From Nocardia sp. NBC_01327 (GTDB taxonomy: Bacteria; Actinomycetota; Actinomycetes; Mycobacteriales; Mycobacteriaceae): a stretch of DNA of 64,000 nucleotides. The stretch is from contig NZ_CP108383.1 in NCBI RefSeq assembly GCF_035958815.1, positions 2,542,001-2,606,000 on the forward strand, read 5' to 3'. This document shows, in pieces, positions 1 to 8,920 of this stretch (its first letter is position 1; each line of letters begins with the position of its first letter). The position numbers were made by a program, and so were the translations under genes. The notes below the pieces were generated by a model. That model did not search any database. It saw nothing but the letters and a program-made list of their open reading frames with translations, and was not told where the DNA came from.

Positions 1-1
1 G

Positions 2-523
2 TTCGTACCGACGGGCCAGCCGTGGCAGAAGGCTGACCGGTACGTGAGCCCCGCCGAAGACCGCTATCTGATGACGGTCATCGCGACCGCGTCGAATCCG
101 AGCTTCTCCGTCAGTCGCGCCGATATCGAGCGCGGGAAGAAGACCTACACCGTCGATACCCTGCGTGAGCTGCGAGAACTATACGCGGACGCGGATCTCT
201 ACTTCATCACCGGTGCCGACGCGCTGGCCAGCATCCTCACCTGGCAGGATTGGGCGGAACTGTTCGAGCTGGCGAAATTCGTGGGAGTGACCCGGCCTGG
301 GTATGAATTGAACATCGACCACCTGGCCGAACACCTCAGCGACTTCCCTGCCGACGCCATCACCATGATCGAGATCCCCGCACTGGCGATCTCCTCCAGT
401 GAATGCCGGCGGCGGGCGAGCGAAGGCCGGCCGGTCTGGTACCTCGTCCCCGACGGGGTCGTGCAATACATATCTAAGCGGCACCTCTACGTGCCGGAAA
501 GCAACGGGAAGGTAGCAGGGTGA
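2..523 (+). CDS. nadD: Nicotinate-nucleotide adenylyltransferase, 5' end cut by the window
   Basis: The reading frame is open from base 2, so the gene starts upstream of the window. The 173 visible residues are the body and C-terminus of NadD, which adenylates nicotinate mononucleotide to deamido-NAD in the cytosol. Visible family marks are VPTGQPWQK near the left edge, [24 protein letters not shown] (the ISST-type nucleotide-binding motif) and the terminal [11 protein letters not shown]. The N-terminal GxFxPxHxGH motif is missing only because of the cut. The stop overlaps the rsfS start (GTGA), so the two are translationally coupled. The nadD-rsfS-gpgP order matches mycobacteria. A later NAD gene, nadE, lies near 40 kb. 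Confidence 0.95.
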   Translation, partial: FVPTGQPWQKADRYVSPAEDRYLMTVIATASNPSFSVSRADIERGKKTYTVDTLRELRELYADADLYFITGADALASILTWQDWAELFELAKFVGVTRPGYELNIDHLAEHLSDFPADAITMIEIPALAISSSECRRRASEGRPVWYLVPDGVVQYISKRHLYVPESNGKVAG

Positions 524-954
524 GCGCATCCGTCGAAGCGGTGAAGATGGCTACGGTGGCCGCATTGGCGGCCGACGAGAAGCTGGCATCGGACGTAGTG
601 ATTCTGGACGTTTCGGAGCAGTTGGTGATCACCGACTGCTTCGTCATCGCGTCCGCGCCGAATGAGCGCCAGGTCAACGCCATCGTCGACAATATCGAGG
701 ACCGCCTGCGCGATGCCGGGCACAAGCCGGTGCGCCGCGAGGGCACCCGCGAGGGCCGCTGGGCGCTGCTCGACTACGTCGAGATCGTCATCCACATCCA
801 GCACAATGACGAGCGCGACTTCTACGGCCTCGAGCGTCTGTGGAAGGACTGCCCGCAGGTGCCGGTCGAAGGACTCGACGATCAGCGCGCCAAGGCTCAG
901 ACGGCAGAGACCGATGCTTCCGAGGCCGGAGACGCCGAGGCCGGGGAAGAGTAG
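520..954 (+). CDS. rsfS: Ribosome silencing factor RsfS (YbeB/Iojap family)
   Basis: A 144-aa protein with the complete RsfS fold ([23 protein letters not shown], then [22 protein letters not shown]). RsfS binds ribosomal protein L14 and blocks joining of the 30S and 50S subunits when nutrients are scarce. The last 25 or so residues are an acidic, Glu/Ala-rich tail, a common actinobacterial extension. The GTG start sits in the 4-base overlap with the nadD stop, and its own stop codon overlaps the next start by one base, so nadD, rsfS and gpgP read as one operon. Confidence 0.95.
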   Translation: MSASVEAVKMATVAALAADEKLASDVVILDVSEQLVITDCFVIASAPNERQVNAIVDNIEDRLRDAGHKPVRREGTREGRWALLDYVEIVIHIQHNDERDFYGLERLWKDCPQVPVEGLDDQRAKAQTAETDASEAGDAEAGEE

Positions 955-1613
955 TGAGCAAGCTTGCCGGCGTCCGCCGGTTGATCCTGTTGCGCCACGG
1001 GCAAACCGAATGGAATGCCACCGACCGCATGCAGGGCCAGATCGACACCGAACTCAGTGAAGTCGGCCGGCGCCAGGCCAAGGATTGCGCACCCGAGATG
1101 GCATCCAGCGATGTCATCGCCATCATCGCCTCGGATCTGCGGCGCGCGCACGACACCGCGCTCTGCGTCGGCGAACACGCGGGGCTCTCGGTGGTCACCG
1201 ATGCCCGGCTGCGCGAAACCGACCTCGGCCAGTGGGAGGGTCTGACCCACCACGAGGTCGACGCCATCTCCCCGGGCGCCCGCAAGGAATGGCGGCTCGA
1301 CGCCACCTTCACCCCGCCCGGCGGCGAATCCAAGCTGCAGGTCGGCGCTCGCGCGCTGCCCCTGGTGCAGGAATTGCTCACCGAGCGCACCGACTGGCCC
1401 GGCCGTACCATCATCCTGGTTGCGCACGGCGGGTTGATCGCAGCGCTGACCGCGGCGCTGCTCGAACTCCCGCCGGTGAACTGGCCGGCCCTGGGCGGGC
1501 TTGCCAACACCAGCTGGGTACAGCTCACCAGCCACGGTCCGAGCATCGATCGGCCCGGCTGGCGCCTCGATGTGTGGAACGCACTGGCGAAGGTAGCTCC
1601 CGATGTCCTCTGA
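954..1613 (+). CDS. gpgP: Glucosyl-3-phosphoglycerate phosphatase (histidine phosphatase superfamily)
   Basis: A 219-aa histidine phosphatase. The phosphate-accepting motif [10 protein letters not shown] starts near residue 12 (His15), the second motif is [13 protein letters not shown], and the late catalytic histidine is in LVAHGGLI. By position, directly after nadD-rsfS and before octT, it matches M. tuberculosis Rv2419c (GpgP), which dephosphorylates glucosyl-3-phosphoglycerate in methylglucose lipopolysaccharide synthesis. The start chosen is the GTG that overlaps the rsfS stop; the longer open frame upstream only shadows rsfS. Substrate is inferred from synteny, the fold from sequence. 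Confidence 0.88.
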   Translation: MSKLAGVRRLILLRHGQTEWNATDRMQGQIDTELSEVGRRQAKDCAPEMASSDVIAIIASDLRRAHDTALCVGEHAGLSVVTDARLRETDLGQWEGLTHHEVDAISPGARKEWRLDATFTPPGGESKLQVGARALPLVQELLTERTDWPGRTIILVAHGGLIAALTAALLELPPVNWPALGGLANTSWVQLTSHGPSIDRPGWRLDVWNALAKVAPDVL

Positions 1614-2493
1614 CAATCCCGAACGGCACGTCTCCGACGAACTGCTGCGGCAGGCCTCCGAGGTGACGAAGGTCCGGGCGGTACCGGACACCCTGTTCGG
1701 CGCTCCCGCCGACAACGCGCCGGTGGCTCCCGCCGCAAGCAGCGAGCCGGTCGAGGCCGAACCGGCCCAGCGGCCGGTGCTGCTGGTCATCGCCGACTCC
1801 CTGTCCTACTTCGGGCCCAAGGGCGGACTGGCCGCGGACCATCCCCGCATCTGGCCGAATCTTGTTGCGGCCGAACTGGGCTGGGACGTGGAGCTGGTCG
1901 CGCGCATCGGCTGGACCTGCCGGGACGCCTACTGGGCGCTCATCGGCGATCCGCGGGTCTGGGCGACCGTGCCGCGCGCCGGGGCCGTGGTGTTCGCGAC
2001 GGCCGGTATGGATTCGCTGCCCTCGCCGCTGCCGACCGCGCTGCGCGAGCTGATCCGTTATGTCCGGCCGTCCTCCGTGCGGCGGCAGGTGCGCACCGCC
2101 TACAACTGGGTGCAGCCCAAGCTTTCTCCGCTGGGCTGGCCCGTGGCGCTGCCGCCGGCGGTCAGCGTCGACTACCTCGAGCAGTCGCGCAATGCGCTGG
2201 CGGGGTTGCGACCAGAGCTGCCGATGATCGCGGTGCTGCCGTCCGTGCACCAGTGTGATGCGTACGCGCGCCACCACAGTGGGCGCGATCCCATGGTGCG
2301 GGCCGTGCAGGCCTGGGCCGACGAGAAGTCGATCCCGCTGGTGGATCTCGGTGAAGCCGTGTACGACAACGTCTTCAACGGTGAATCCAACCCGGATGGC
2401 ATCCACTGGGGCTGGGAGGGCCACAGCGCCGTCGCCCGCGCCATGGTCAAGGTGCTCTCCGAGGTTTCCGCCCGCGAGGTCCGAGCTGTATGA
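1603..2493 (+). CDS. octT: Diglucosylglycerate octanoyltransferase (SGNH/GDSL-like)
   Basis: A 296-aa SGNH-hydrolase-like protein. The nucleophile block is [17 protein letters not shown] (about residues 59-75) and the C-terminal catalytic Asp/His block is [12 protein letters not shown]. It overlaps gpgP by 11 bp. In mycobacteria the gene in this position (Rv2418c) is OctT, which puts octanate on diglucosylglycerate early in methylglucose lipopolysaccharide synthesis. The first 50 residues are a variable polar stretch. Function rests on synteny plus the SGNH motifs; a generic GDSL esterase is the alternative. Confidence 0.82.
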   Translation: MSSDNPERHVSDELLRQASEVTKVRAVPDTLFGAPADNAPVAPAASSEPVEAEPAQRPVLLVIADSLSYFGPKGGLAADHPRIWPNLVAAELGWDVELVARIGWTCRDAYWALIGDPRVWATVPRAGAVVFATAGMDSLPSPLPTALRELIRYVRPSSVRRQVRTAYNWVQPKLSPLGWPVALPPAVSVDYLEQSRNALAGLRPELPMIAVLPSVHQCDAYARHHSGRDPMVRAVQAWADEKSIPLVDLGEAVYDNVFNGESNPDGIHWGWEGHSAVARAMVKVLSEVSAREVRAV

Positions 2494-2524
2494 AAGGCGT
2501 TGCGCGCGAGGGGTCTGCCGGCCG

Positions 2525-3367
2525 ATGACCGTGGTGGTTGTCACCGACTCGTCGGCCAGTCTGCCCGCCGATCTCGTCGCCGAACTGGGTGTGCTCGCGG
2601 TACCGCTGCATGTCCTCGTCGATGACCGGGAAATCCGGGAGGGTATCGACGATTGCGATATCGACTACGGGTCCTCCACTGTCACCACCTCGGGCGCCTC
2701 GCCCGGTGATCTGAAGGCCGTGTACGAGCGGGCCTGGGAGCTGAGCGAGGGCGATGGTGTTGTCGCCGTGCATATTTCGCGGCAGCTCTCGGGCACCTGG
2801 GAGGCCGGTCGGCAGGCGATTCGCGATATGGACGCGGGGGACCGGGTTCGCCTGGTGGACTCGCTCAGTGCGGGGCTGGGTACCGGGTTGCCGGTGCTGG
2901 CCGCCGCACGCCGTGCGCGCGGCGGGGCTGTCCTGGATGTGGTGTACGACGCGGCGGTGGCTGCGGCCGCTCGTGGTCGCGCGTTCATCGTGGTCAATCG
3001 GACCGAACAGCTGCGTCGCGGCGGTCGGCTGAGTACCGCCGCGGCCTTCTTCGGGACCGAGCTGGTCACCAAGCCGATTCTGCAGATTGTCGAAGGCCGG
3101 CTGGAGTTGCGCGAAAAGGCGCGGACCCGGTCGAAGGCCTTCGCCAAACTCATTGCCGCGGCGGTGGATGCGGCCGGTGACGACGGTGCCGCGGTCGCGG
3201 TTCAGCACCTCGGCGCGGAGGAGTCGGCCAACACCATCGCGGCGCAGCTGCGCGACCTCATTCCGGGGATTCGCGAGCTCATCGTCGCGGAATTCGGTCC
3301 GACTCTCGGAGTGCATCTCGGCATGGGTGCGGTGGGTGCGCTGGTTGTTCCCGGCGGCTGCGGCTGA
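2525..3367 (+). CDS. DegV family fatty-acid-binding protein
   Basis: A 280-aa DegV protein (Rv2417c equivalent). It shows the N-terminal TDSSASLPADL, the ISRQLSGTWEAG ligand-pocket motif and RRGGRLSTAAAFFGTEL. Family members bind a fatty acid between two domains; some act as FakB partners of fatty-acid kinase, but no kinase is seen here. The start is the ATG at 2525, 31 bp after octT; a longer open frame upstream only reads octT out of frame. Confidence 0.9.
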   Translation: MTVVVVTDSSASLPADLVAELGVLAVPLHVLVDDREIREGIDDCDIDYGSSTVTTSGASPGDLKAVYERAWELSEGDGVVAVHISRQLSGTWEAGRQAIRDMDAGDRVRLVDSLSAGLGTGLPVLAAARRARGGAVLDVVYDAAVAAAARGRAFIVVNRTEQLRRGGRLSTAAAFFGTELVTKPILQIVEGRLELREKARTRSKAFAKLIAAAVDAAGDDGAAVAVQHLGAEESANTIAAQLRDLIPGIRELIVAEFGPTLGVHLGMGAVGALVVPGGCG

Positions 3368-3504
3368 TCAGCTGACGGTGCAGGTCAGCGCGATCTGCGC
3401 GCCCGGGTAGCCCGGGCGGAATCCGGTTGTTCACAACCACTTTCGTTATCCACAGGCTCGGCGAAAGCCCAGGTCGGCGTCGTCGGCTGAACTCGCTCCG
3501 GTCA

Positions 3505-3510
3505 TACCGT
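3505..3510 (+). promoter_or_regulatory. Candidate -10 box (TACCGT) for a leaderless comEA transcript
   Basis: TACCGT fits the actinobacterial TANNNT -10 pattern and lies exactly 7 nt before the ATG at 3518, so transcription would begin at or beside the start codon. No Shine-Dalgarno sequence precedes that ATG. Inferred from sequence only. Confidence 0.4.
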
Positions 3511-3517
3511 GGGCCTC

Positions 3518-4738
3518 ATGCCACGAACCGACGAACGTACCGAGGTCCGCCGCCGTCTCGGCGGCCTGTCCGAACCGTCCGGCGCTGCCCCGGAATTCAG
3601 CCCGGATTCGGCGCATCCGCCGCGCTGGGATGCGGAATCGCTCGATCCGCCGAGCCCGGCGCCGGTCTCGGCAGGGTGCCGCGCGGACGGGTTCGAGCAC
3701 GATGCCGCCGACGGCGATCCGGAGCCGCCGCACGAATCATCCACGCCCGCTTGGCTGTCCGAGCCCTGCGGCAGCGTCTCGCTGTGGCACGAGCGATTGG
3801 TGCCGGAACGCTTCCGGGGGACCAGATGGGACCCGGGCCCGCGCGGAGTACTGATCCTGGCCGCCGTCGCGGCGCTCGTCGTTGTGCTGACGGCACTGAT
3901 GTCATTTCAGGAAAGGCCGGTGACACAGGCGGTTCCGCCGATTGCGGTGGCCGGGGAGAGCGCGGGGGCGGAGCCGGAGTCCGGCTCGGGAGAAGGTGCG
4001 GCAAATCCGGCGCCGGGGGCCGGGTCGAAAGGTGCTGCGCCCAGTAGTGCTGCGCCCAGTAGTGCTGCGCCCAACGGTGTTGTGCCCAGTGCTGCCGCAC
4101 CTCGTAGTGCGGTGCCCTACGGTGCTGCACCCGGTAGTGCTGCGCCGGCCGTGCCGCCGAATTCTCCTGGAGCGGTATCGATTCCGGAGGCATCCGCCGG
4201 CGACAGGGGACCTGCCGGCACCGTGCCGACCGATATCAACGGACATCCGGCGTCGTCCGGTGAACTTGTCGTCAGCGTCGTGGGCTTGGTCGAACACGGC
4301 GGCCTGCGACGTTTCCCCTCCGGAGCTCGTATCGCCGACGCCATTCGCGCGGCCGCCCCGCGCCCCGAAGCCGACCTGTCCGGCCTCAATCTCGCCCAGC
4401 ACCTCTGCGACGGCGACCAACTCATCATCGGCCGCAACGGCCCCCGCCCAGGCCAGCAGCAGGTCGGCAGCACAGTCGTCAACTCTGCCGGCCCCGCGCC
4501 CGCCACCGTGGCAGCCTCGGGCTCACCCCGCCCCTCCGGCCCCGCACCCAAGGTAAACCTCAACACCGCCACCGAAACCCAGCTCGACACCCTCCCCGGC
4601 GTAGGCCCCGTCACCGCCCGCGCCATCCTCACCTGGCGCACCACCCACGGCCGCTTCACCTCAGTCGACCAACTCGCCGAAATAGAAGGCATAGGCCCGT
4701 CCCGCCTCGCCCGCCTTCGCGCCGCGGTGACCATATGA
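3518..4738 (+). CDS. comEA: ComEA family DNA-binding protein (SLBB plus helix-hairpin-helix)
   Basis: A 406-aa membrane-anchored protein. In order: a polar cytoplasmic N-terminus, one transmembrane helix (about residues 111-131), an Ala/Ser/Pro-rich extracellular linker built from 15-bp repeats, an SLBB beta-grasp domain (about 249-310) and a C-terminal helix-hairpin-helix pair (VNLNTATETQLDTLPGVGP, then IEGIGPSRLARL). ComEA binds incoming double-stranded DNA for uptake through ComEC, which follows. The ATG at 3518 is preferred because a TACCGT box sits 7 nt before it; a GTG at 3509 would add three residues. Natural transformation in this organism is not shown. Confidence 0.88.
   Translation: MPRTDERTEVRRRLGGLSEPSGAAPEFSPDSAHPPRWDAESLDPPSPAPVSAGCRADGFEHDAADGDPEPPHESSTPAWLSEPCGSVSLWHERLVPERFRGTRWDPGPRGVLILAAVAALVVVLTALMSFQERPVTQAVPPIAVAGESAGAEPESGSGEGAANPAPGAGSKGAAPSSAAPSSAAPNGVVPSAAAPRSAVPYGAAPGSAAPAVPPNSPGAVSIPEASAGDRGPAGTVPTDINGHPASSGELVVSVVGLVEHGGLRRFPSGARIADAIRAAAPRPEADLSGLNLAQHLCDGDQLIIGRNGPRPGQQQVGSTVVNSAGPAPATVAASGSPRPSGPAPKVNLNTATETQLDTLPGVGPVTARAILTWRTTHGRFTSVDQLAEIEGIGPSRLARLRAAVTI
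4031..4150 (+). repeat. Eight tandem 15-bp units in the comEA linker
   Basis: Eight degenerate copies of a 15-bp unit of the form rgtgctgcgcccagt encode five-residue Ala/Ser/Pro/Gly blocks (GAAPS, SAAPS, SAAPN, GVVPS and so on) between the membrane helix and the SLBB domain. The first three copies are nearly identical and the rest have drifted. Such arrays usually vary in copy number between strains and here would change linker length. Confidence 0.75.
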
Positions 4739-5033
4739 CCGCCCATCGCGCCCGCACACGGAGCCCGTACCTGCGATCGCGCTGCCAGCGGAGACAGCTC
4801 TCGCTCGGCCGCAATCGGTTGCTGGTTCGACGATGGACGTCAGTTCGCTGCCGGATCGTCCTCATCCGGAGCGCCTGGTGCCGTGGTGTCGCTGCTCGCC
4901 GGCGGCGCAGCAGGTGGTCAGAGTGCACCGGGGAGTACGACCCGGCACCGAGAACGCCGCAGCGGCAGTGGGATCGGAGCGCGTGGGCCGCTTCGTGCTC
5001 CTCCTCAGGCTGGGCTGTAGTGGGGGTACCACG

Positions 5034-6671
5034 ATGACGGCGGTTGGCGGCAGACGGCCTGGGGAGAATCGAGGGCCGGGGGAGGTGCCGGGGGAGGATC
5101 GAGGTCCGGTGGAATTGCCGGAGGAGTTGGATGCGCGGTTGGTGCCCTCAACGGTGTGTTGTTGGGGGGCAACGATTGTTGCGGTGATTTTGGGGTGGCG
5201 GGCGGGGATGGTGTTGGCGGTGGGGTGTGGGGTGGTGGCGGTTGGGTTGTGGGGGTTGGTGATTCGGCGGGCTGCGGGTGGGCGGAGTGCGCGGGGAGTG
5301 TGGGTGGTGTTGGCGGCGGTGGTTGTCGGGGCGGGGTTTGCGGCGGCGGGGGGCTGGCAGGAGTACCTGGTGGCGGGGCATCCGCTGCATGAGGTGGCGA
5401 ATGGGCGGCGGGTGTGGGTGCGGGCGGTGATGTCGGATGATCCGAAGGCGTTGGCGGAGAAGCGGTTCGGTGGGAAGAAGGTGATGGTTCGGGCGGAGTT
5501 GGTGGAGTTTCGGGAAGGCGGGGAAGTGGTTCGGGCCGGGGGAGCGGTGGTGGTGATGGCTCCGGAGGCGGGGTGGCGGGGATTGTTGCCGGGGCAGGAG
5601 GTGGAATTTCGGGCGAAGGTGAGTCCTCCGTGGCGGTCGGATTTGACGGTGGCGGTATTGCGGGCGGACGGGCCGCCGGTGTCGGTGGGGGAGCCGCCGT
5701 GGTGGCAGCGGGTGGCGGGGCGGGTGCGTGGTCACTTCGCCGATGCCGCACAGCGGGCGCTGCCGGATGATGCGGCGGGGCTGCTGCCGGGTCTGGTCAT
5801 CGGCGATACGTCGCGGCTGACCGAACGGGTGCGGGGGAACTTCGAGGAGACCGATCTGGCGCATCTGACGGCCGTCAGCGGTGCGAATATTACGATTCTG
5901 CTTGGGGCGGTGCTGGTTTCGATGCGGGCGCTGACCGTCGATCCGCGGGTGGGCGCGGTGGTGGCGGGGCTCGCGCTGGTGATGTTCGTGATTCTGGCGC
6001 GGCCTTCGCCGAGTGTGCTGCGGGCGGCGGTCATGGGTGCGGTGGCGCTGCTCGCCCTGTGTACGGGGCGCCGGAAACAGGCGCTGCCCGCACTGTGCAC
6101 GGCGATCATCGGATTGCTCGCATGGTCGCCCGCGCTGGCGGTGGATGTCGGGTTCGCACTGTCGGTCCTGGCCACCGCCGGGCTGATTGTGCTCGCCCCT
6201 GGATGGTCGGATTGGCTTCGGGCACACGGGTGGTGGCGCATTCCGGCGGACGGGCTCGCCGTCGCGGCGGCGGCATTCGTGGTCACCACACCGGTCGTCA
6301 TCGCCATGACCGGACACCTCAGCCTGGTCGCCATAGCGGTGAATGTGCTGGTGGAACCGGTCATAGCGCCGATCACCGTGCTTGGCGCGCTGGGCGCGCT
6401 ACTGGCCTGCCTCTGGACACCGCCGGCCGCCTTCGTCCTGCACTGCACCTCGCCACCACTGTGGTGGCTGCTCACCGTCGCAGATCGGGCGGCCGCACTC
6501 GGCGCCTCGGTCGCGCTACCCACCGGAATCCGCTCCGGCCTCATCACCGCGGTGCTGTGCGCCCTCCTGATCACGGCACTACGCCCGCGCTCGCACGGCA
6601 CGACCATCGAGTCCGGTCCCGCAGTCGAGTCCGGCCCGGCAATCGAGTCCGAATCGGCGGGCCGGGTGTGA
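5034..6671 (+). CDS. comEC: ComEC/Rec2 family DNA-uptake channel, lacking the metallo-beta-lactamase domain
   Basis: A polytopic membrane protein of 545 aa. The competence domain signature (HLTAVSGANITILLGAVL) starts near residue 277 and is followed by repeated hydrophobic helices to the C-terminus. ComEC forms the channel that passes single-stranded DNA into the cytoplasm. The C-terminal metallo-beta-lactamase nuclease domain of long homologues is absent, as in the short mycobacterial proteins. The start chosen is the ATG at 5034; the frame stays open back to 4833 but that part has no RBS and no recognisable sequence. The first 700 bases are strikingly G-rich with many Leu TTG and Gly GGG codons, unlike the C-ending codons of the second half. 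Confidence 0.85.
   Translation: MTAVGGRRPGENRGPGEVPGEDRGPVELPEELDARLVPSTVCCWGATIVAVILGWRAGMVLAVGCGVVAVGLWGLVIRRAAGGRSARGVWVVLAAVVVGAGFAAAGGWQEYLVAGHPLHEVANGRRVWVRAVMSDDPKALAEKRFGGKKVMVRAELVEFREGGEVVRAGGAVVVMAPEAGWRGLLPGQEVEFRAKVSPPWRSDLTVAVLRADGPPVSVGEPPWWQRVAGRVRGHFADAAQRALPDDAAGLLPGLVIGDTSRLTERVRGNFEETDLAHLTAVSGANITILLGAVLVSMRALTVDPRVGAVVAGLALVMFVILARPSPSVLRAAVMGAVALLALCTGRRKQALPALCTAIIGLLAWSPALAVDVGFALSVLATAGLIVLAPGWSDWLRAHGWWRIPADGLAVAAAAFVVTTPVVIAMTGHLSLVAIAVNVLVEPVIAPITVLGALGALLACLWTPPAAFVLHCTSPPLWWLLTVADRAAALGASVALPTGIRSGLITAVLCALLITALRPRSHGTTIESGPAVESGPAIESESAGRV
5061..5094 (+). other. Potential G-quadruplex at the start of comEC
   Basis: Four G-runs (4, 3, 5 and 5 Gs) separated by 8, 2 and 7 bases lie on the coding strand 27-60 nt after the comEC ATG, so the mRNA could fold into a quadruplex beside the start. 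The first loop slightly exceeds the usual 7-base limit. Inferred from pattern only. Confidence 0.3.
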
Positions 6672-6700
6672 CGGGTGCGGGAGTTGTCGGGGCGGGCTCG

Positions 6701-6706
6701 TAGGAT
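6701..6706 (+). promoter_or_regulatory. Candidate -10 box (TAGGAT) for a leaderless holA transcript
   Basis: TAGGAT lies 6 nt before the GTG start of holA with no Shine-Dalgarno sequence between them, the layout of leaderless actinobacterial mRNAs. Pattern-based inference. Confidence 0.4.
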
Positions 6707-6712
6707 CGGGGC

Positions 6713-7684
6713 GTGAGCCAACGACCCGCACCACTGCATCTTGTGCTCGGCGATGAAGAACTGCTGATCGAGCGGGCGGTATCGGCGATTGCCGCGCAGG
6801 CGCGGGCCGCCTCCGAGAATCCGGATTCCATGCCGGTGGACCGGCTGCGGGCCGGTGATGCCAGCACCCCGGAACTCGCTGAACTGCTGAGCCCCTCGCT
6901 GTTCGCCGAGGAGCGGGTGATCGTGCTGGAGTCGGCGGCCGAGGCGGGTAAGGATGCGGTAGCGGTGGTCCTGGACGCCGCCGCCTCACCCCCGGAGGGT
7001 GCGGTGCTGGTGGTGGTGCACACCGGTGGCGGTCGCGCCAAGGCCATGGTTCCCGCGCTGCAGAAACTGGGCGCGGTCGTGCATCAGGCCGCCAAGCTGA
7101 CCAAGGCGGGCGAGCGAGTCGAGTTCGTGCGCAATGAATTCCGCGCCGCGAATGTGCGGGTCTCGTCCGATGTGGTCCAGGCGATCATCGAATCGGTCGG
7201 CTCCGAACTGCGCGAATTGGCCGCGGCCGCTTCCCAGTTGGCGGCCGACACCGGCGGCAAGATCGATGTGGCCGCCGTGCACCGCTACTACTCCGGCAAG
7301 GCCGAGGTCACCGGCTTCGACGTCGCCGACCTCGCGGTCTCCGGCGATCGTCCCGCCGCCATGGAGGCGCTGCGCTGGGCCACCGACCGCGGCGTCCCCG
7401 CGGTCCTACTGGCCGACGCCCTCGCCGATTCCGTGCACACCATCGCCCGGGTCGGTTCCGCCGGTCGCGGTGACCCGTTCAAACTCGCGGGCGATCTGGG
7501 CATGGCGCCGTGGAAGGTCAAGAAGGCGCAGGCCCAGGCCCGCGGCTGGACCGGCGTGACCATCGGCGCGGCCCTGCAGATCGTCGCGGGCCTGAACGCT
7601 GACGTCAAAGGCGGTGCGGCCGACACCAATTACGCCCTCGAACACGCGCTGGCCCGCATTCTCGACCTCCGCGAATCCGCCTAG
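6713..7684 (+). CDS. holA: DNA polymerase III delta subunit
   Basis: A 323-aa clamp-loader delta subunit. The N-terminus (HLVLGDEELLIERAVSAI) is the HolA opening, the middle has QKLGAVVHQAAK and SELRELAAAASQLAADTGG, and the C-terminal domain carries WKVKKAQAQARGWT. HolA opens the beta sliding clamp as part of the clamp loader. In mycobacteria this gene also follows comEA-comEC and is close to rpsT. Its TAG stop shares a CTAG tetranucleotide with the stop of the convergent LGFP gene. Confidence 0.93.
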   Translation: MSQRPAPLHLVLGDEELLIERAVSAIAAQARAASENPDSMPVDRLRAGDASTPELAELLSPSLFAEERVIVLESAAEAGKDAVAVVLDAAASPPEGAVLVVVHTGGGRAKAMVPALQKLGAVVHQAAKLTKAGERVEFVRNEFRAANVRVSSDVVQAIIESVGSELRELAAAASQLAADTGGKIDVAAVHRYYSGKAEVTGFDVADLAVSGDRPAAMEALRWATDRGVPAVLLADALADSVHTIARVGSAGRGDPFKLAGDLGMAPWKVKKAQAQARGWTGVTIGAALQIVAGLNADVKGGAADTNYALEHALARILDLRESA

Positions 7685-8454
7685 CTGTCCGGCGACCAGG
7701 TGATTTTGCCGCCGGAGAAGTCCTGGGCCTTGCCGCCCTTGTAGTCGTACTCGTCGCCGGTCGGGTAGCCGTAGCGGCCGTTCTCCGCGCCATTGCGCAC
7801 CCACTCGTCGCGGATGGCGCCCCAGGTGATGTGCGTGCCGGACTTCTGCGAGGAGTAGATGGCGCCGCCCTCGAACATCATGTAGCGGGCATCACCCTTA
7901 TTGGTGTTGGCCTCATCGGAGATGGGGAAGCCCAGCGGGCTGTTCTCCCAGCCGGCGGCCGCGTACTTGTCGCGAATGGTGCCATTGATCATGTGGGTCC
8001 CGGACCCGATCGACCAGTAGATGGACCCGCCCTGGAAATGCTGGAAACGCCCGGGCTTCCCGGTCGCACCCTCATCGACGGTCGGGTACTTCAGCACCCC
8101 GGACTCGGAGCCCAGCGCACGCCACTTGTCGCGGATCGCGCCGCCGACGGAATGCGCATCGGTCGCCGGTGTCCAGTAGATCGAGACGCTGTTGGTGAAG
8201 TCCTGCTTCTTACCGCCGGCCGCGGCATCGGTCTCCGGACTCGTCGGATCGCCGAACATGCCAGGCCCCCCGGCCTGGTCGTACTCGACCTCGATCGCCC
8301 CGCCCACATCGAACGGCCCGATCGGCCGCGCGGCGGCCGTACCGCTCATACCCACGGCGGCAACCCCGAGCCCGGTCGTCAGCGCGACCGCGACCGCTCC
8401 GGCGGCCACAGCACCACGGTTCCAAGACGATTTCAAGCGGCGTACCGATGACAA
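7681..8454 (-). CDS. Secreted LGFP-repeat protein
   Basis: About 257 aa: a signal peptide (basic SSVRRLKSSWNRG followed by an Ala/Val/Gly-rich core ending near TAAARP) and then four LGFP repeats with the typical GGAI-x-x-x-Y/W, G-x-P-x-x-D/E-x and F-x-GG-x-I-Y pattern. LGFP repeats occur in cell-wall-associated proteins of Corynebacteriales and are thought to tether or scaffold envelope components. The start chosen is TTG at 8454, because GGGAG lies 5 nt upstream and the signal peptide begins cleanly; an ATG at 8505 would add 17 residues but has a badly placed SD. It sits between holA and rpsT, which are close neighbours in M. tuberculosis. Confidence 0.85.
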   Translation of the reverse strand: MSSVRRLKSSWNRGAVAAGAVAVALTTGLGVAAVGMSGTAAARPIGPFDVGGAIEVEYDQAGGPGMFGDPTSPETDAAAGGKKQDFTNSVSIYWTPATDAHSVGGAIRDKWRALGSESGVLKYPTVDEGATGKPGRFQHFQGGSIYWSIGSGTHMINGTIRDKYAAAGWENSPLGFPISDEANTNKGDARYMMFEGGAIYSSQKSGTHITWGAIRDEWVRNGAENGRYGYPTGDEYDYKGGKAQDFSGGKITWSPDS

Positions 8455-8560
8455 GTGAACTCCCAACGCAGGCGGTATCGAATGCCCCCCGACAGTCGCC
8501 GCCATCCTTCCGGGAACTGTCCGGCTCAGCAAGTTCCCAGACCAAATGTCACACATACAA

Positions 8561-8593
8561 CAAAAACCGCCGTGGTCGTCAAAGCCACGGCGG
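8561..8593 (-). terminator. Rho-independent terminator of rpsT
   Basis: CCGCCGTGG (8567-8575) and CCACGGCGG (8585-8593) form a perfect 9-bp stem. Read on the minus strand the stem is followed at once by TTTTTG, a classic intrinsic terminator 64 bp after the rpsT stop. Confidence 0.9.
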
Positions 8594-8656
8594 CTGTTCG
8601 AAGCATATTTGCCCGATATGTATACCGGGGTTGTCAGCTGACCTTGTAGAAGGAAA

Positions 8657-8920
8657 TCAGCCGAGCTTGTTGACGGCCAGCGACAGCGCCGACTTCTTGT
8701 TGGCGGCCTGGTTGGCGTGGATGACGCCCTTCGAGGCAGCCTTGTCGAGGCTCTTGCTCGCGGACTGCAGCAGCTCGATCGCCTTGTCCTTCTCGCCCGC
8801 AGCAGCGGCCTCGCGGAACTTGCGGATCGAGGTACGCAGCGCGGACTTGACCGACTGGTTACGCAGACGCGCATCCTCGTTGGTGCGGATCCGCTTCATC
8901 TGGGACTTGATGTTGGCCAC
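8657..8920 (-). CDS. rpsT: 30S ribosomal protein S20
   Basis: An 87-aa basic protein beginning [20 protein letters not shown] and ending [18 protein letters not shown], the S20 signature. S20 binds 16S rRNA early in 30S assembly. The start is the GTG at 8920, giving the normal family length; the frame is open further upstream only by chance. It is a single-gene unit with its own terminator at 8561-8593. Confidence 0.97.
   Translation of the reverse strand: MANIKSQMKRIRTNEDARLRNQSVKSALRTSIRKFREAAAAGEKDKAIELLQSASKSLDKAASKGVIHANQAANKKSALSLAVNKLG

Noticed and set aside
4833..5033. In-frame extension of comEC by 67 codons
   Set aside because: No RBS, no hydrophobic or conserved sequence, and the extension is read from DNA with no coding bias; ATG 5034 fits family length.
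5148..6317. Minus-strand ORF of 389 aa, Arg/His/Pro-rich, opposite comEC
   Set aside because: It is the antisense of a clear membrane protein gene; composition is that expected from reading GC-rich codons backwards.
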